A DNA stretch of 64,000 bases from Tubiluchus corallicola (taxonomy: Eukaryota; Priapulida; Priapulimorpha; Priapulimorphida; Tubiluchidae). The notes beneath the pieces are model-generated. The model had not been told where the DNA came from and did no database searches. It saw only the letters and a list, made by a program, of their open reading frames with translations. The stretch spans positions 18,165 through 82,164 of the forward strand of contig JAQGDQ010000739.1 in the NCBI GenBank assembly GCA_030141605.1, written 5' to 3'. Shown in pieces: positions 11,906-25,735 of the stretch (position 1 is the first letter of the stretch; each line of letters begins with the position of its first letter). The translations under genes and the position numbers were made by a program.

Positions 11906-12239
11906 TATTTAATCGGATAAAAAATATTAACATTCGAAACGTTTTGATTGTGAACGAATGCTAATGCCCTGCGGCCAACCAAGGTGAATTGGATTCGTTT
12001 ACATTACGAAGATAATAGTAAGAGTGGTTTATACTTTACACACATAATACGTTATACTGTACAATAGGTTTAGCTGTGAGAGCTAGTAAAATATGGTAAT
12101 TAAGTGAGAAGGTTCTTCCAACCGCATTAAACTCGCTGAATGAAAAACACATTTTAATCAAAGTCACACAATAAACAAAATGCCAATGTTTGCTTACAGT
12201 TTCTTTGTTTACCAACAAATAGCGTGTTTACAAAAGGCC

Positions 12240-12430
12240 AAGGTCAAGCGGTCTTTGTCTGGTCGGTCGTGCCCACCCTAGCGCAGACCCCTACAGTGCG
12301 TACACTCGGGTCACGTGACGGGTTTGTGTTGGCAGCCGTGGCTGTACATTCGCTGCTTTATGTTTATTTGCTATGCAGTTGTGAGTAGTACAGTGTGTGT
12401 TCGCTCGGTCGTTAGACGTGTGCGATTAAA
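12240..12430. promoter_or_regulatory. Locally CpG-rich segment with a CACGTG E-box, possible promoter
   Basis: In an AT-rich, CpG-poor neighbourhood this stretch is GC/CpG-richer and has GGGTCACGTGACGGG at about 12308-12322, a palindromic E-box. The next coding exon downstream on the plus strand is SIPA1L at 25.7 kb, which needs at least one upstream non-coding exon. This could be its promoter. The link is inference only. Confidence 0.22.
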
Positions 12431-15400
12431 TCATCTAGTGATTACCTTCTAGTTATTAGACGAATATGTGCATACGTGAATGGGATTTGATAAGCTCTGA
12501 CATGATTGCATTATAATTGTGCTGCGTTATTTCTATAGAGAAAATTACACTAATTTACAGGAGTAAGTCTACGTTGTTGTCATGCTGTTATTTGGTAGTT
12601 GTGAAATTGTGTTGGTAAAAATGTAGATTTCTGTTCCTGTTCATACAGTTTCACTTTCGGCGGCGTGCAAGAAAAACATTGTTTCTGCTGTGCAGTGCTG
12701 CTGTGTCTTTGTTTGCAAAGTTCGTGTACCTAAGTACGAACTTTGAACTGCGCGGTTCGTATATTTTTTGTAGAAATAAAAAACTGTTGAAACGACAAGT
12801 ACATACTTGTATAGATCACGTGTGCTTATATGAGTGTCATAAGTTAATGGACGGGACAAGCTTTACACATTCTTCGTGCTGTTCAACACGTGATCGGCGT
12901 ATTGAGAGAGAACCGTTTATAGATAGTTACCATCTAGGTCCTTATTTCTTTGGATGAGAATCACATCCCGTTACTGGAATAACTACATCTTGGAAACTAT
13001 ATAGTTACATTCTTGATTTCAAGTGAAGGAGGTGATTTCGCGCTATCGATGAGTACTACAAACTTATCAGTACGTAAATAATTCGCTTACATTATTACAA
13101 GTCTAGAGTTTACGTTTAGCATTTGTGATTACACATCAGAGTTATTTAGTGTCCACGTACGAGATGTTTTCTTTCAACTAATTTTCGTTTTAAAAATACA
13201 AAAAAATATGAATGTGCTCAATCAGCTTCAAATGTCATTTTCTGTTATCTTTTACGGGTAGTTTGCTGTTTAGGTGGTTATTTTACAACTCAGGACAGTA
13301 TTATTTCGTAAAATTAAAGGTGGCTAAAGTTTCGTTGGTTTTTCAGTGGTAAATTGATAATTCTGTCAAGGTTTTATTATGCCGCCATACGCAAAAGCTA
13401 ATATATCACAAAATCGTTTAGGATGAAAATGACACGAAGTCATGAATAATACCTGCCTTTATTACGCCTTGTTAAAAATTAATCAGTTTGCCGGTTGATT
13501 TATTGGGTTAGGTTTCTGGTTGCATAAATTAAGCATCAGCAGGTAAGCTTGGTTGCTTGGTGCGCAGGTGTGATGAGTGATGAGTATATTTTGTATGTGA
13601 ATTCATCTTGCTTTATCATCTTCTCACGCTTTGCTTGCGTCACCTGACACACCTACACAATGTCTATCATTAGATCAGCATTATTGCGTTAACGATGACT
13701 GTTGTTTCGTAAAAGGTAAAAATGGGGTCAGGCAGAAGCAGCTCGTAGGACAATGATAATGCTAATTATTAGGATTTACGTTTTAGCAAAGTGGGCTTAG
13801 CAGTGCAGTTTTGAATAGCAATTAACAGAATAAACAAAGTTTAGTTTTTATTGTTAAATTCCTATAAAACTCGTCGCACTGCAGATGTAAGTTAATTCAA
13901 AATTTTGATTAAAAATTAATAATATGTTTATAATTTCAATGTGTCGAATTTATTATAAGAACGTAGTCTGTTCTGTGTAGGTTAACTGACGAATTAAATC
14001 ACTAATTTGTTTTCTAATCGCTGTATTTATCCATTATTCTCAAATAAATGATTTATATTGTCGATGGAACAGTGTAATTCCTTCCTGTCAATGACTATAT
14101 ACAGTTTGTACGGCGCTGTAATTTGGCCAAGGGGCGGGTTTTGGTTCGTTCTGTTCCACTCCTTTTTATTGCTTTGCTCGATTTCAATTGTAATGAAACT
14201 GTAGATATAACACTTTCGTTACGGAAGTGGATAATTTGGCTGTAGCTTGGTGAAACGTTTCTAATCAAAGAGTTCACTACATGCTGTACGATGATAATGA
14301 CGACAAATTGATTGCTTCCGATGTTTATCGCTACTTATGCGATCCTGTCGTAACGGACCGTGGTAAAAACGTTACAACGCCCCCACTCCCCATCCCCCTG
14401 GACTGTTCAAAGTTAAAGTTGTTGTAGGAAAAACTTGTGCTTCTCGTTTAATTTGCTAAAATGTTTTCGAGTGAGTATGAGTGTTGAGGTTAGTCGACTC
14501 TCATTGAAAGAATCGATTTGGTTTGCCTGTTCAGAAATATTATACTACAGTATAAAACTTCGCAACATTGCATTGTTCTACGCAACATCATTGTTTATTT
14601 CACTGGGTAGCAACTAAATAATACAATAGAATACAATACAGTTTAAAATATACTAAAACAATAAACATAGCATTGTCATACAATAACATTTTACGTAAGA
14701 ACATGTCAAACAAGAATAACATGGTTAGTAAGTAAACACAATAGTCGAGTACAATAATCATGAGTTTATACGTCAGTTTTTAAGTTGATTGCATGTTTTA
14801 AAATTTAATAGTTATTGCCTGACTGTATTACATAATATAATTTCATTAGGGAACTATTAAGCAAACATGTCATATTAACTGTGAAATTAACTGTAACAGA
14901 AAACTGACGTTCAACGTAATCGATCAGACTAAAAGAAAAAGGAAACGAATAATTGAAAATTAGTATTATATATTTTTTTCATTAGCATGGTAACACTAAA
15001 GATTTGAAAATACAACAGGAGTAAGAATACAATCGCTAAATGTCCCCAGTAAGTAAAAGATACAAGAGAAAGAATACAAAAAGCGCTGGTCACAAGAACA
15101 AGAGTAGCGAAAAGCATAAAATAAAGAATAAACTCATGGTGCTGTAACGTGAACCGTTGCGTCTTTTTTCTCTTTATTATTGGGCTTTCTTACTAATGAG
15201 TTTGAATAAATTGGTTCCCTTTTCCAGTTACTGATCCGACCGGGCGCTGCTTTTTTTTTCAAAGTCCAGTTAGCATACGCACTACATAGTTTTACATGTA
15301 ATAGTATTAGCCACGTCACGTGGTCAACTTTGAAACAACCTATCATCATGCATGTCGTACAGTGTTTAACAAACACTCGTACGTGACGTGTATCGCATTT

Positions 15401-17040
15401 TGGGTCATTTGCTGGTAACGACTGGTTCAAAGTGCCGCTGTCTTACTGGCTTTTCTCTAGGGGGCGCTTCCGTTTCCTAATCATCAGCAAGGGCTGTAAT
15501 GAAAAGCTTCGTTTCTGTGGTCTGGTGTTCATAACTTGTCATTCACAACGTGGTTAACTTTACCCCTGAGAGATGAGAAGTAAATTACAGAATCCGATTA
15601 AGACCTCTCTTTCTCTGTATGTGTGCGTGTGTGCGTGCGTGGACTGGCTTCAAAGGTTTCACGTATATCCTCTAGTAATCTGATGTTAGTCAAGTGACTT
15701 GAGATTGTGGTTTTATTTAGTAATTTACTAGTACAACAATTTGGGCCATTTTCATTTCTTTATTAAATCTAATGTTTTGTAGCAACTTGCCAGTTTTCGT
15801 AAATAAGCATTTTCACAGGTCCAGGGATTGATGATGATCGTGAAAAGGTCAAAGGTTATGTGAATGAGACAACGGATTTGTGTCCACTTGACAACACCTA
15901 TCAGCCCAAGCTGTTGTAACAGTAACAGTTTTTTAAGAGCTAGGTAGAACCTTAACCTAATTGATTTTTTCTTGCTTCCAAGCAAGATTCTGCTAGCAAA
16001 TCACTTTACGCAAAGACTAATGCATAGTTAAGCAAAGTCCACGCAGAACAGCTGACGTTTCTGAACTCATGCGGCAGACGGCTTTGCTTTACATGTCGTG
16101 TGGCGGTTGCAGTTGAGACATGTTGTTTGCGTTCACTCAACCTTTGACCGAAAACAACTACGACTGCGCACAACGAAACTGCGAAAAGGTTTATTGTTAG
16201 CCAAAATTATTATTGCGTAATGTGCAGCCCATTAGAGTGTTGCATTATAAGTAAGGGGTTTATCAATTGATAAACATTCTAAGATATTCAGTACAAACAA
16301 AAAAATTTTAACTACTGTAGAGGTTTTTAATATTACGTATCATATCATTGGCATCGTAAAGAACAACTCTTTGCATAGTGCTGTAAAGCGTGTGAAGTTT
16401 GTAATGCTTTTAAAATGTGCGCAATTGATATTTTCAATGAACAGCTCAAAACCGTTTTCAAGTGAAGTACGTCTTTCCTAAGTGCAGCACGAGGCTGATC
16501 AGTACCTTACTTTATTACCCAGAAATCGGATTAAGAGACAATACGCGTGTGTGGAAAAATAAAAAGATGTATACGCACCTCGTTAAAAGCAGCACATAGT
16601 CACATACCAATGACATCGACATTTAACAGTGAAAAGGGGGTTTGGTAAATCTGTGGGCTTAAAAACGTTTAAAACTGTCTTTGTAAATCCAGAGACAAAC
16701 CACTGGGCTGCAAGGGGTAGTATTTTGCCCTGCTTAAAATTATGCGCTTTGACAAATTAATTTAGCTGACTTAATTCATGAATGCTGTGTATGAATTTTG
16801 TAAGCTGTTCAGTTTTCCGGAAGTGTTGGCAAGATCGGGCATTTAATTTTTATATGAATGTTACCATCTTGACCAGGGCCAAATTATGACTTTTTGGAGC
16901 CGTTAGCAAAAAAAATATGGCCCAGTTCCTGCAAACAGAGCTAGCATCTACTAGCCTGTCTTAAATATTTTTATTCGTGATATATTTTAGGAACATTTAC
17001 ATAGCTTGAAGTAAACTTATTGCAAATTCTTTGAATAAAC
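12431..17040. other. No gene seen; AT-rich intergenic or 5' intron
   Basis: No coding frame with a family signature. Short open frames (for example 12679-12957 +, 15134-15430 -) have no recognisable motif. A GATTGATGATnATC...AGGTCAAAGGTTA segment at about 15825-15862 recurs at about 7920-7957, so a low-copy dispersed repeat is present. Confidence 0.45.
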
Positions 17041-17160
17041 TAGAATAGGTTAGAATAGAATAGAATAGAATAGAATAGAATAGAATAGAATAGAATAGAA
17101 TAGAATAGAATAGAATAGAATAGAATAGAACAGAATAGAATAGAACAGAATAGGATGGAG
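17041..17160 (+). repeat. (TAGAA)n microsatellite, probably a LINE tail
   Basis: About 20 near-perfect TAGAA pentamers follow an AATAAAC motif at 17033-17039. AATAAA directly before a simple repeat suggests the 3' tail of a degraded retrotransposon on the plus strand. The open frame on the other strand is an artefact of the repeat. Confidence 0.7.
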
Positions 17161-17300
17161 TAGAATAGCTATCTTTCGTTTGACAAAAAAAGAAAGAAAT
17201 ACCATTATTTTACTATTTATTACAAACCAAATTAGCACGTATTTTAATAACACAAAAATTTGTTTAATCTTTTTATTACATGCACTTGTAAACATTTATA

Positions 17301-17383
17301 GTTAAAACACCACAACTTTATTAAAACTTTTAACTAAAATTAAATATAAATTTAGAGTTTTAATAAAGTTGTGGTGTTTTAAC
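17301..17383. repeat. Perfect inverted repeat, 28-bp arms, 27-bp loop
   Basis: The left arm 17301-17328 (GTTAAAACACCACAACTTTA...) is exactly complementary to the right arm 17356-17383 with no mismatch. The loop is AT-rich. It is not a tRNA or a recognised TIR. It could be a young palindromic duplication, a MITE remnant or a hairpin RNA source. Confidence 0.9.
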
Positions 17384-17399
17384 AAAAATTTGTATTTGA

Positions 17400-19560
17400 A
17401 GATCGTTTAGCAGGGCCTTTCAAGCTTGAGGGGTCCTAGACTGCAGCCTCTACCAGCCCCTAGGTTAATCTGGCCATGTTCTTGAATGTGTAACACATGA
17501 ATTTTCAAATACATGTGGTGATAGTCAGCAAGTTTTGGTGTTTTCTGTTTCTCAGAATTTCACATTGACACGCGGGAATCTGGTTTTTCTCTTGAATGAC
17601 GACGATTTCAGGCCAAATGGTGTCGCCATGACTCAAGTAGATTTCCGAGAGAATTAGGAAAAGGCAGGTCCAGTCAACACAAAGACTAACATTCACAGAA
17701 AGACGAATGACTTGCCATAAAACCCATCGCAATTATGATCTAGGAGTGGGCAGGTAATCTCTGATTGCGCAGGTATACGTAGGTGTTCACAGGTAGAACA
17801 GTGAATGCTCTCAAGGATTTTCTGCAGCCTCACCTTACCTGCTGGGTAACAGGTAAATACAGGTATACTTACGGGTGAGCACAGGCTTTTGCGATTATTT
17901 CAATTACTGTTGCGTCTAAATTAAACCTTGAAGTCGGACCAAATTACTAATTTTGTGCAGTGTGACCTTTCTAGCACATTATGGACTGAACACATTCTTA
18001 CCTTTACTGGTTTTCTTCAAGTTGAATTAAAGTTACTTGGCGCGTGAGAGGGTGTTTAGTCGTGTCTGCGTGTGCGTGTCTGTCAAAATTGATGAACTTG
18101 TAATCACTTGGATAGCGAATAGGTCTGGGCAAGCCTGGAGGAACAACAGACTTATTGTTTGAAAAGCGAGCAGGTGCAGTGTATTAGATTGAATGGTAGT
18201 GGCTGCTATTGAGTGCCAGGGCCCTGCAGGGTCCGCTTCTGGTCCTGAAGGACAGACATACTATGGCCATCTAATGTGATCGGGCATCAGATCCTTGTAC
18301 TAAAACAATGAAGGAAAGAACGAGGTTGATAAAGGACGCCTGTATCGTCTGGAAACTTAGTGATTTTTGTCTCAAAATGTCAGAGGTCAAGGTCAAAAGA
18401 TGTGAATCAGTGTGTATTTTGGTTAATTTGCGTACTTGATTTAAAGTACTCACATATTTGATTTTCCTTTAAATTAGATTTCTGATGCAGAGATTTGAAA
18501 TGTTTATATATTGTTTGTTATATATAATGTTCACATATGTAAATATATATACCATTTATTTCAAACAGATTTTTCACATTAAAATTATAAAAAAGTTGAA
18601 ATTTATCTAGAAAAAATTACAATTAGATTACCAGACACTGACACAAACAAATATATACTTAAAAAATTAATACTAAAGATCAAAACAAGCAAAAGTATTG
18701 CTATACAGATATTACAATTACACGTCTCACAATATATCCACATACGTGTTATATTAATACATCGTACGTTATGCCAATGGAATGCACCCATGAAAAGTCA
18801 ATTATCACAAAGCCAATTTTTGACTTTCTTTAAGTTACACATTTCTGAAAAATTATTATTTCTTTTGAAAGCTTTTGTGGTATCTTCTAGCTATCACAAC
18901 AATGATTTCGTTCATTTATGAACACGTGACGAGGGTGTGTGACGGTATTTCTCCAACCTGAACAAATTTCGTTGCTGATTCTGTCTATGTTTCGCCTCAT
19001 CGTGACGTGTTTTGCTAAGCCAGGGATTTTCGCCATTTTGCTATTGTCACTTATGGCTCTTTATGCCACCCATACTTAATGCTACTTATATTACACTGTC
19101 ACCCACAGGCTACTCTTGGGTTGATATAAGCGCCGAGAAACTATTACATCCATCTTGCAGCCACTATAATCTTGAGTTAGTTCAAATTCGAGCGTTGTGT
19201 CAGCGCCAGTCTGTCTCTTGACGACGTGTAGCGTTTTAAGAAAGGGTTACGATGAAATTTTACATGGTTTACAATGTTTAGTGAGTCGCGCGTGCAGCTC
19301 GTTTCGACTGACGCTACATTATAAGTGACAACGTAATTTTGCCCTTCCATTTTAAGATGCTTTTATCAGATCTATATCAGAACTGATGCGTCTTTTCTAA
19401 TGTGGCTGTGCTCTGCTGCCTTTTCACAGCAACACGAGTGGCAGCAGTGTCATTTCTTGAGAATTTCGAAAGGCGAAAATTAGCGCGAATGACTTCATCT
19501 ACGTAGTTTCAACTGTAACCGGCAACAGTGTCACAGAAATGTCACTATTTTGTATCTAGG
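17400..19560. other. No gene seen
   Basis: Short frames only. A small GGCCCTGCAGGG palindrome lies near 18220. A TA-rich block lies at 18500-18560. No RNA gene recognised. Confidence 0.45.
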
Positions 19561-19566
19561 AAAAAA

Positions 19567-19829
19567 CTCACAGGAAAAAAGTCACAATTTATCTAGAAAA
19601 AAAGTCATGTGATAAAACAAAATCAAACAAAAATATTCACATCCACAAGTAGCATGAGCAGTTAAAGTAATAAAACAGATGATATTTCAAGCCAATTATT
19701 AACTGGCAGTAATACATGACTTGTATATGTTGACAACGCTGTATATGATGGCATTAAGTGTATGTGAAAAAAATTTTGTTCTATATCTCAGGGTTGGGTT
19801 TAGGGTTATGTGACTTTTTTACCTGTGAC
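19567..19829. mobile_element. Short inverted-repeat element (MITE-like)
   Basis: CTCACAGGAAAAAAGTCACA at 19567-19586 is matched in inverse orientation at about 19809-19829, with one substitution at the outer base and one extra A. The enclosed 263 bp have no coding frame. No target duplication is evident, so the exact ends are uncertain. Confidence 0.5.
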
Positions 19830-21460
19830 GTTATTACATGCATTCCTGTCAACTGACTGTGCCGAATATATCTAACAATTTGTATTTGTATTTTGTACAA
19901 CCTGTGAAACTGAGTGTATAATTTCACGTGGACTTTTTATTCTTCGTCTATAATTCAACGTACTTGTGTTAGTATAATTGTGCGTAGGACTGTGTTCAAA
20001 TATCCAGCCTACTAAATTCAGTTGGCGAGTTTAGCTTACAGAGAAAGGCTCAAGGTTGTGTAGCATGCATGTTATACGTGCAGAAATCGTCTGATCTACG
20101 CTTCTAAACAAACATGGTTCAGTCTGTCGCATTACGTAAGTGTAAATTGGTTAGCACATGTGTAACATCTCATCCTGGTTGTGTTTAACACCAGCTTTCA
20201 TCTACAGGAAGCAGATGTTACAGTAAATTATTCCCTCTCCCCCCTCGAAGCCATGACTCATCGTTAACTCACTCGTTTCAAATTAGAGATGGGCTTCAGC
20301 AATTTACAGCGCTTTCTTATCTATTCTATGCCACACGTAAGCCGCCAGGCACTCTGTGTAAATCTGCTTTTGCAAAAGCCATCGTGACGTGTAATACATG
20401 TCATTTTTACCACACGTCTTCTTGAGGTTTAGCTGTCTATGTTTTTTTACTGCTTTTGTATCTGTAGCACAATTTCAAGTGTGGTTAATGCAGCTGCACA
20501 ACGCGAATGTTATGCTATGGTTTCTGTAATTATGTACAAATTACATTGATCTATTTCATAACGTTGTTATTCACACGAGCCATTTATTGAAAGGCGCTCG
20601 GCTAATTAAAGTAATGTACATTCAACATCTCAGGGAGCAGTAGGCAACTATAGATTTGTTCCCTACGTGCACTTTGTTGGCTTTCACATCACTGCAATAT
20701 GAAGCTGTCATATATTGCACAAGAATTACGAGTAATTGCTACATAGCGTGTCCCAGTCACTTTACTCTTTGCTCAACTAGAGCGAGAGTGACGTATATGA
20801 TTTGCACAGTTCGCGTGAAAAGCAAAAGTGTTGCAGTAAATACCAATTAATGTCCTCATTGTGAACGCTGTGTGAGGAAAGATTCAATTAGGAATGTTTT
20901 TGTTTCGAGTGGAATGTGTTTAGACTCTTGGACTGAAACGTCGTTCCTTTTTCAATACATGTATGTGGAACTTTTTTTTAATTTTCATCTATTTTGGTCA
21001 TCGGTTTTTATCGTCATCTTGTTATAGTGCATTAATGGTCATCATAGAATTAATGATGTGGCGCTCTGTCCTGTAATTAGCTCAGTCTTAACAAGCGAGG
21101 AGGGGAGTAAATACCTAGCATTCTCAGTCAGCGTGTGTGACATCATTAGCCAGTTTACCAGCTTGCCTTTGCTTTCAAAATCACATAATCAAAGTTCCAT
21201 TAAGCGAAGACAGTCCGTACGGGCTCTCTGTCTGTTCAAAAGTTGACGTGGGAATTCGCAGCAGTTCCACTAGGACCGTAGCACGTTAGCAACGAGTGAA
21301 ATCGTTTACATCAGCAGGTCCAGCATTCTAGGTACCCGCATATTTTATGTACAGCAATATCGTCTTTTGTGTTGATATGCTGGCCAGGTCACGTGACTGC
21401 ATTCCTGAGAACCATGTTTCACGTATCGAAGTTAGCAAGCTGTTAATGACTGATAATTTA
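19830..21460. other. No gene seen
   Basis: Short open frames without signatures (20656-20850, 21058-21246). No repeat structure recognised. Confidence 0.45.
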
Positions 21461-21462
21461 TA

Positions 21463-21990
21463 CCAGTGATTGTTTCATTGTGTCAGTGGTTTTTATACTT
21501 GTTTCTCTGTGTATGATTGTTTCTTTGTGTCAGTGATTTAAGTCGTTTTTATGATACAGTAAAGTGATTGTAAAATTGTTTCTTTATACCAGTGATTGTT
21601 TCTTTGTGACAGTGATTGTTTCTTTGTGACAGTGATTCAAGTCGTTTTTATGATACAGTAAAGTGATTGTAAAATTGTTTCTTTATACCAGTGATTGTTT
21701 CTTTGTGTCAGTGATTGTTTCTTTGTGACAGTGATTCAAGTCGTTTTTATGCTACAGTGAAGTGATTGTAAAATTGTTTCTTTATACCAGTGATTGTTTC
21801 TTTGTGACAGTGATTCAAGTCGTTTTTATGCTACAGTGAAGTGATTGAGTGATTGTAAAATTGTTTCTTTATACCAGTCATTGTTTTTTGTGACAGTGAT
21901 TCAAGTCGTTTTTATGCTACAGTACAGTGATATTAGAATTGTTTCTCAATGACAGTGATTGGTTTTTATACTAGAGATTGGTTTTTACGC
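21463..21990. repeat. Composite tandem repeat, about 82-105 bp period, about 5 copies
   Basis: The block GATTCAAGTCGTTTTTATG, then CTACAGTGAAGTGATTG, TAAAATTGTTTC and TTTATACCAG recurs about five times. A nested 20-bp subunit (CAGTGATTGTTTCTTTGTGA) varies in number between copies. The edges decay into variants at 21463-21520 and 21940-21990. Confidence 0.85.
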
Positions 21991-23737
21991 TATGTTTCTT
22001 TGTTTGTTTATTCCCATGATTGTCTTTTTTTAAGGATTGTTCCGTATTAAAACGAAATCCTGGTCATCCATTTAACTAAGTGCATAATTATTGTGGTTCG
22101 TGTCAATTGTTAAAACGCTAAATAGCGTGGTCACCTTCGTTCTCATTAAAAATTGTGGTGTAATTTGTTTTTTACGTAACAGAGCTGTACAGGTGTGCAA
22201 ATGGTAACAGAGCTGTACAGGTATGCAGCAAATGGATGTAGTAAATGTAATAATGGTCAAGTTTACTAATTAATGAAAAATCGGTCAAGTAATCAGTAGT
22301 CTAGTCAAGTATTTTAGGAATGTTCGTCGAGACGCATTCCAGTATTAGTGAATCATAAAACAGAGGGTCATAAATCTACTAGTCTCTCTCATCGTTATTG
22401 CAACATTTAATCAATCCGCAAATATATTTGACAGCTAATTGCTGAACTGGTTGTTTGTTCTTGTGTGCTCAATGTTTCTGCATGTGTTTGCCGGGGTATC
22501 AAATTTGCAAGTTAACCGATGAGGTTAAACCGTTAAAGCTCTTACTAGTGAAAAAGTATTTCACATTTGTACCAGCTAAAGTACAGAGTGGAATACGTTT
22601 GTTAATTGATTACGTAATTCTGATCTTCATTACACAGGTCTATATGTCTATTCTGATAAAGGCAACTTCACAAATAAATTACATTTGCAAATAACTATGG
22701 CCTTAAACAAGAAAACTGGTCACACTAGGTAAAGCTTATTGTATAAAGTGAAGATAAGAGTGCACGTGATACTCGTTCGAGTTTGCAAGGAAACAATTTT
22801 TCTGACAGAGAATTCCACAGACAAGAAGTCCGAAGAAAAAACTAGATTTTAAAGCAGCTGTTCCACATCTAGGGACGTCCAAAGTAAACTATGAGTAAAC
22901 AAGCATGGTATTATTTCTAACAGTGCTTCTATTTTAAGCTCACCATACCTTGGCGTCAAATTCAGAGACAATACGTTACAGTTGGTTAGCATGTACGCAT
23001 ACACGTATATTAATATAGATAAGTAGCTTACAGGATCAGGTGCAATTCCTCCTCACAGGTGCATTTAGCGTTACCTAAGTATCTTTATTCTGTAAGACAG
23101 GCTTAGTGCTAAATACAGCTTAGTGCTAAACATAGCTAAGCCATTGGCTTCCACATACAGGGAGTTCCAAAAAACGTTTCACATACAACTAAGTGTTGTA
23201 GGCGTACTAGTATTACACAATGCACAGTCCAATACGTGCGGTCGTCTGGTGACGTGATGGAAGTGTCATCTGGTGAGAAGCAATTAGGAAGTTTGTCATC
23301 ATTATGTCATGAACGAAACACCTGGTAATATTAAAGAGCTAAATGACTATGAGTTTAAAAAAAGTTATAATGCACAATTTACTATCAAAATATTTGTTAT
23401 CTCCTCAGCTCTGTTTTATAAGTAAACTTGTTGTTATGCGTGTGTTTCATCAGTAGGTAAAGCTTTTATATGTAAGCTCACGACTATTCAGTCTATATGT
23501 ATAAATAAACCATATGCATGTTTAAATATTTATTATTAAATGTCTATAACTGTAATTTGCTATATTTTTTTCGAACTTTATTTAATTTATGGATATTGTT
23601 TCTTGAAGGAATTGTTTATGTTTAGTGTAAAATCCTCGTTCATATTTAGTCTATTATTGAACAATTTATTAGTATAGACTGTTTGATATGTCACTTCATA
23701 AATCACTGTTTAATAATTGCTATCGGGGCCGACTAGA
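21991..23737. other. No gene seen
   Basis: AT-rich. A short duplication GTAACAGAGCTGTACAGGT occurs at about 22178 and 22204. No coding signature in the short frames. Confidence 0.45.
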
Positions 23738-24948
23738 TATGGTTTCTATGCATTGTGAAATGAATGTACTTGTATTGTCTTATGGCGCTGAAGTCCAGGT
23801 TTATTTTTGGAACGTTTCGTCACCATGGTTTCTATGCATTGTGAAATGAATGTACTGTCTTATGGCGCTGAAGTCCAGGTTTATTTTTGGAACGTTTCGT
23901 CACCATGGTTTCTATGCATTGTGAAATGAATGTACTTTGTATTGTCTTATGGCGCTGAAGTCCAGGTTTATTTTTGGAACGTTTCGTCACCATGGTTTCT
24001 ATGCATTGTGAAATGAATGTACTTTGTATTGTCTTATGGCGCTGAAGTCCAGGTTTATTTTTGGAACGTTTCGTCACCATGGTTTTTATGCATTGTGAAA
24101 TGAATGTACTTGTATTGTCTTATGGCGCTGAAGTCCAGGTTTATTTTTGGAACGTTTCGTCACCATGGTTTTTATGCATTGTGAAATGAATGTACTTGTA
24201 TTGTCTTATGGCGCTGAAGTCCAGGTTTATTTTTTGGAACGTTTCGTCACCATGGTTTCTATGCATTGTGAAATGAATGTACTTTGTATGGTCTTATGGC
24301 GCTGAAGTCCAGGTTTATTTTTGGAACGTTTCGTCACCATGGTTTCTATGCATTGCGAAATGAATGTACTTTGTATGGTCTTATGGTGCTGAAGTCCAGG
24401 TTTATTTTTGGAACGTTTCGTCACCATGGTTTCTATGCATTGCGAAATGAATGTACTTTGTATTGTCTTATGGCGCTGAAGTCCAGGTTTATTTTTGGAA
24501 AGTTTCGTCACCATGGTTTCTATGCATTGCGAAATGAATGTACTTTGTATTGTCTTATGGCGCTGAAGTCCAGGTTTATTTTTGGAACGTATCGTCACCA
24601 TGGTTTCTATGCATTGCGAAATGAATGTACTTTGTATTGTCTTATGGCGCTGAAGTCCAGGTTTATTTTTGGAACGTTTCGTCACCATGGTTTTTATGCA
24701 TTGTGAAATGAATGTACTTTGTATTGTCTTATGGCGCTGAAGTCCAGGTTTATTTTTGGAACGTTTCGTCACCATGGTTTTTATGCATTGTGAAATGAAT
24801 GTACTTTGTATTGTCTTATGGCGCTGAAGTCCAGGTTTATTTTTGGAACGTTTCGTCACCATGGTTTTTATGCATTGTGAAATGAATGTACTTGTATTGT
24901 CTTATGGCGCTGAAGTCCAGGTTTATTTTTGGAACGTTTCGTCACCAT
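23738..24948. repeat. 85-88-bp minisatellite, 14 copies, mostly open on both strands
   Basis: Fourteen head-to-tail copies, most with a CCATGG start and the GGAACGTTTCGTCA end. The common length is 87 bp (29 codons), so frames stay open: 211 and 82 codons on the minus strand (repeat MVTKRSKNKPGLQRHK...) and 140 codons on the plus strand. Shorter 83-85-bp units (missing TT after GTACTT, or more) break the frame. Copies are nearly identical, with variants such as TTTCTATG/TTTTTATG and GTG/GCG clustered in neighbouring units. I regard this as non-coding DNA. Confidence 0.9.
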
Positions 24949-25735
24949 CTTTCACTATGGCAGCATGTTTCTGTTGCACTGTTTATATTGCGGCACCCCG
25001 TATTTCGTTAATATGTACAAACGATCAAGTGGAATGAGGCATTTCTCCCCAAGTGCGAGGAATCGATAGATTGCTGCTGTGTGTTGGACAATTGGATTGT
25101 GTTTGTGTGGAACATTGTCTAATACGTCCCTTCCGCAGGATGTTACATGCATCGCTGCCTCCAATTCTGTCCACTTTTAGTCGCGCATTCCCAATTACGT
25201 CCAATTTTCTTGTCTTGTGCTGTTTATCCTCTGCCCACGTACTTCATCATCTGAAAGTGGTACATCTAGTAGGCATTTCTAATTACTGTGACGTCAGCAG
25301 TATGTAGAACACCGACGTGTACCTGTCTGACGTCTATCTGACTTTGTTGGTTTTATATATTTGCATGTAATTAATTTTATATACGTACGAGTGCCTTGCA
25401 ATAACTCACTTGTCTGTTTTGTGTTCTAAACGAAAACAAGAAAGCTCATATTAACAAAAATTATACGCAATAAAAGAACGCGGCTCAACCCAAGTACGAA
25501 GAGCAGAAAAATCACTAAATACTAGTTTACTAATCATTAGTTATTAACGATTAGTAATTAGTTATACTGTTTGTACACTTGTATTTTTCGCTTGTATTGT
25601 ACGCTTGTATTTTTCCGTTTTTCTTGTTGTGAATGTTGACCTTTTGGTGACATTTTGCTGACTATTGACCTTCATAATTATCTGGTGCAGAATTACACTG
25701 CACTAATGAATTACTTTAATGGATTATTTTTTTCA
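24949..25735. other. No gene seen; intron or upstream region of SIPA1L
   Basis: No coding signature. The 3' end carries a normal acceptor context (polypyrimidine ATTTTTTTCAG) for the exon that begins at 25736. ATTAGT/ACTAAT-type AT-rich repeats lie at 25520-25565. Confidence 0.5.

Noticed and set aside
17050-17295. Phe/Tyr/Ser repeat protein
   Set aside because: Shadow of the TAGAA pentamer tract.
19793-19806. Telomere-like GGGTTTAGGG
   Set aside because: Single occurrence inside a MITE-like element; no tandem array.
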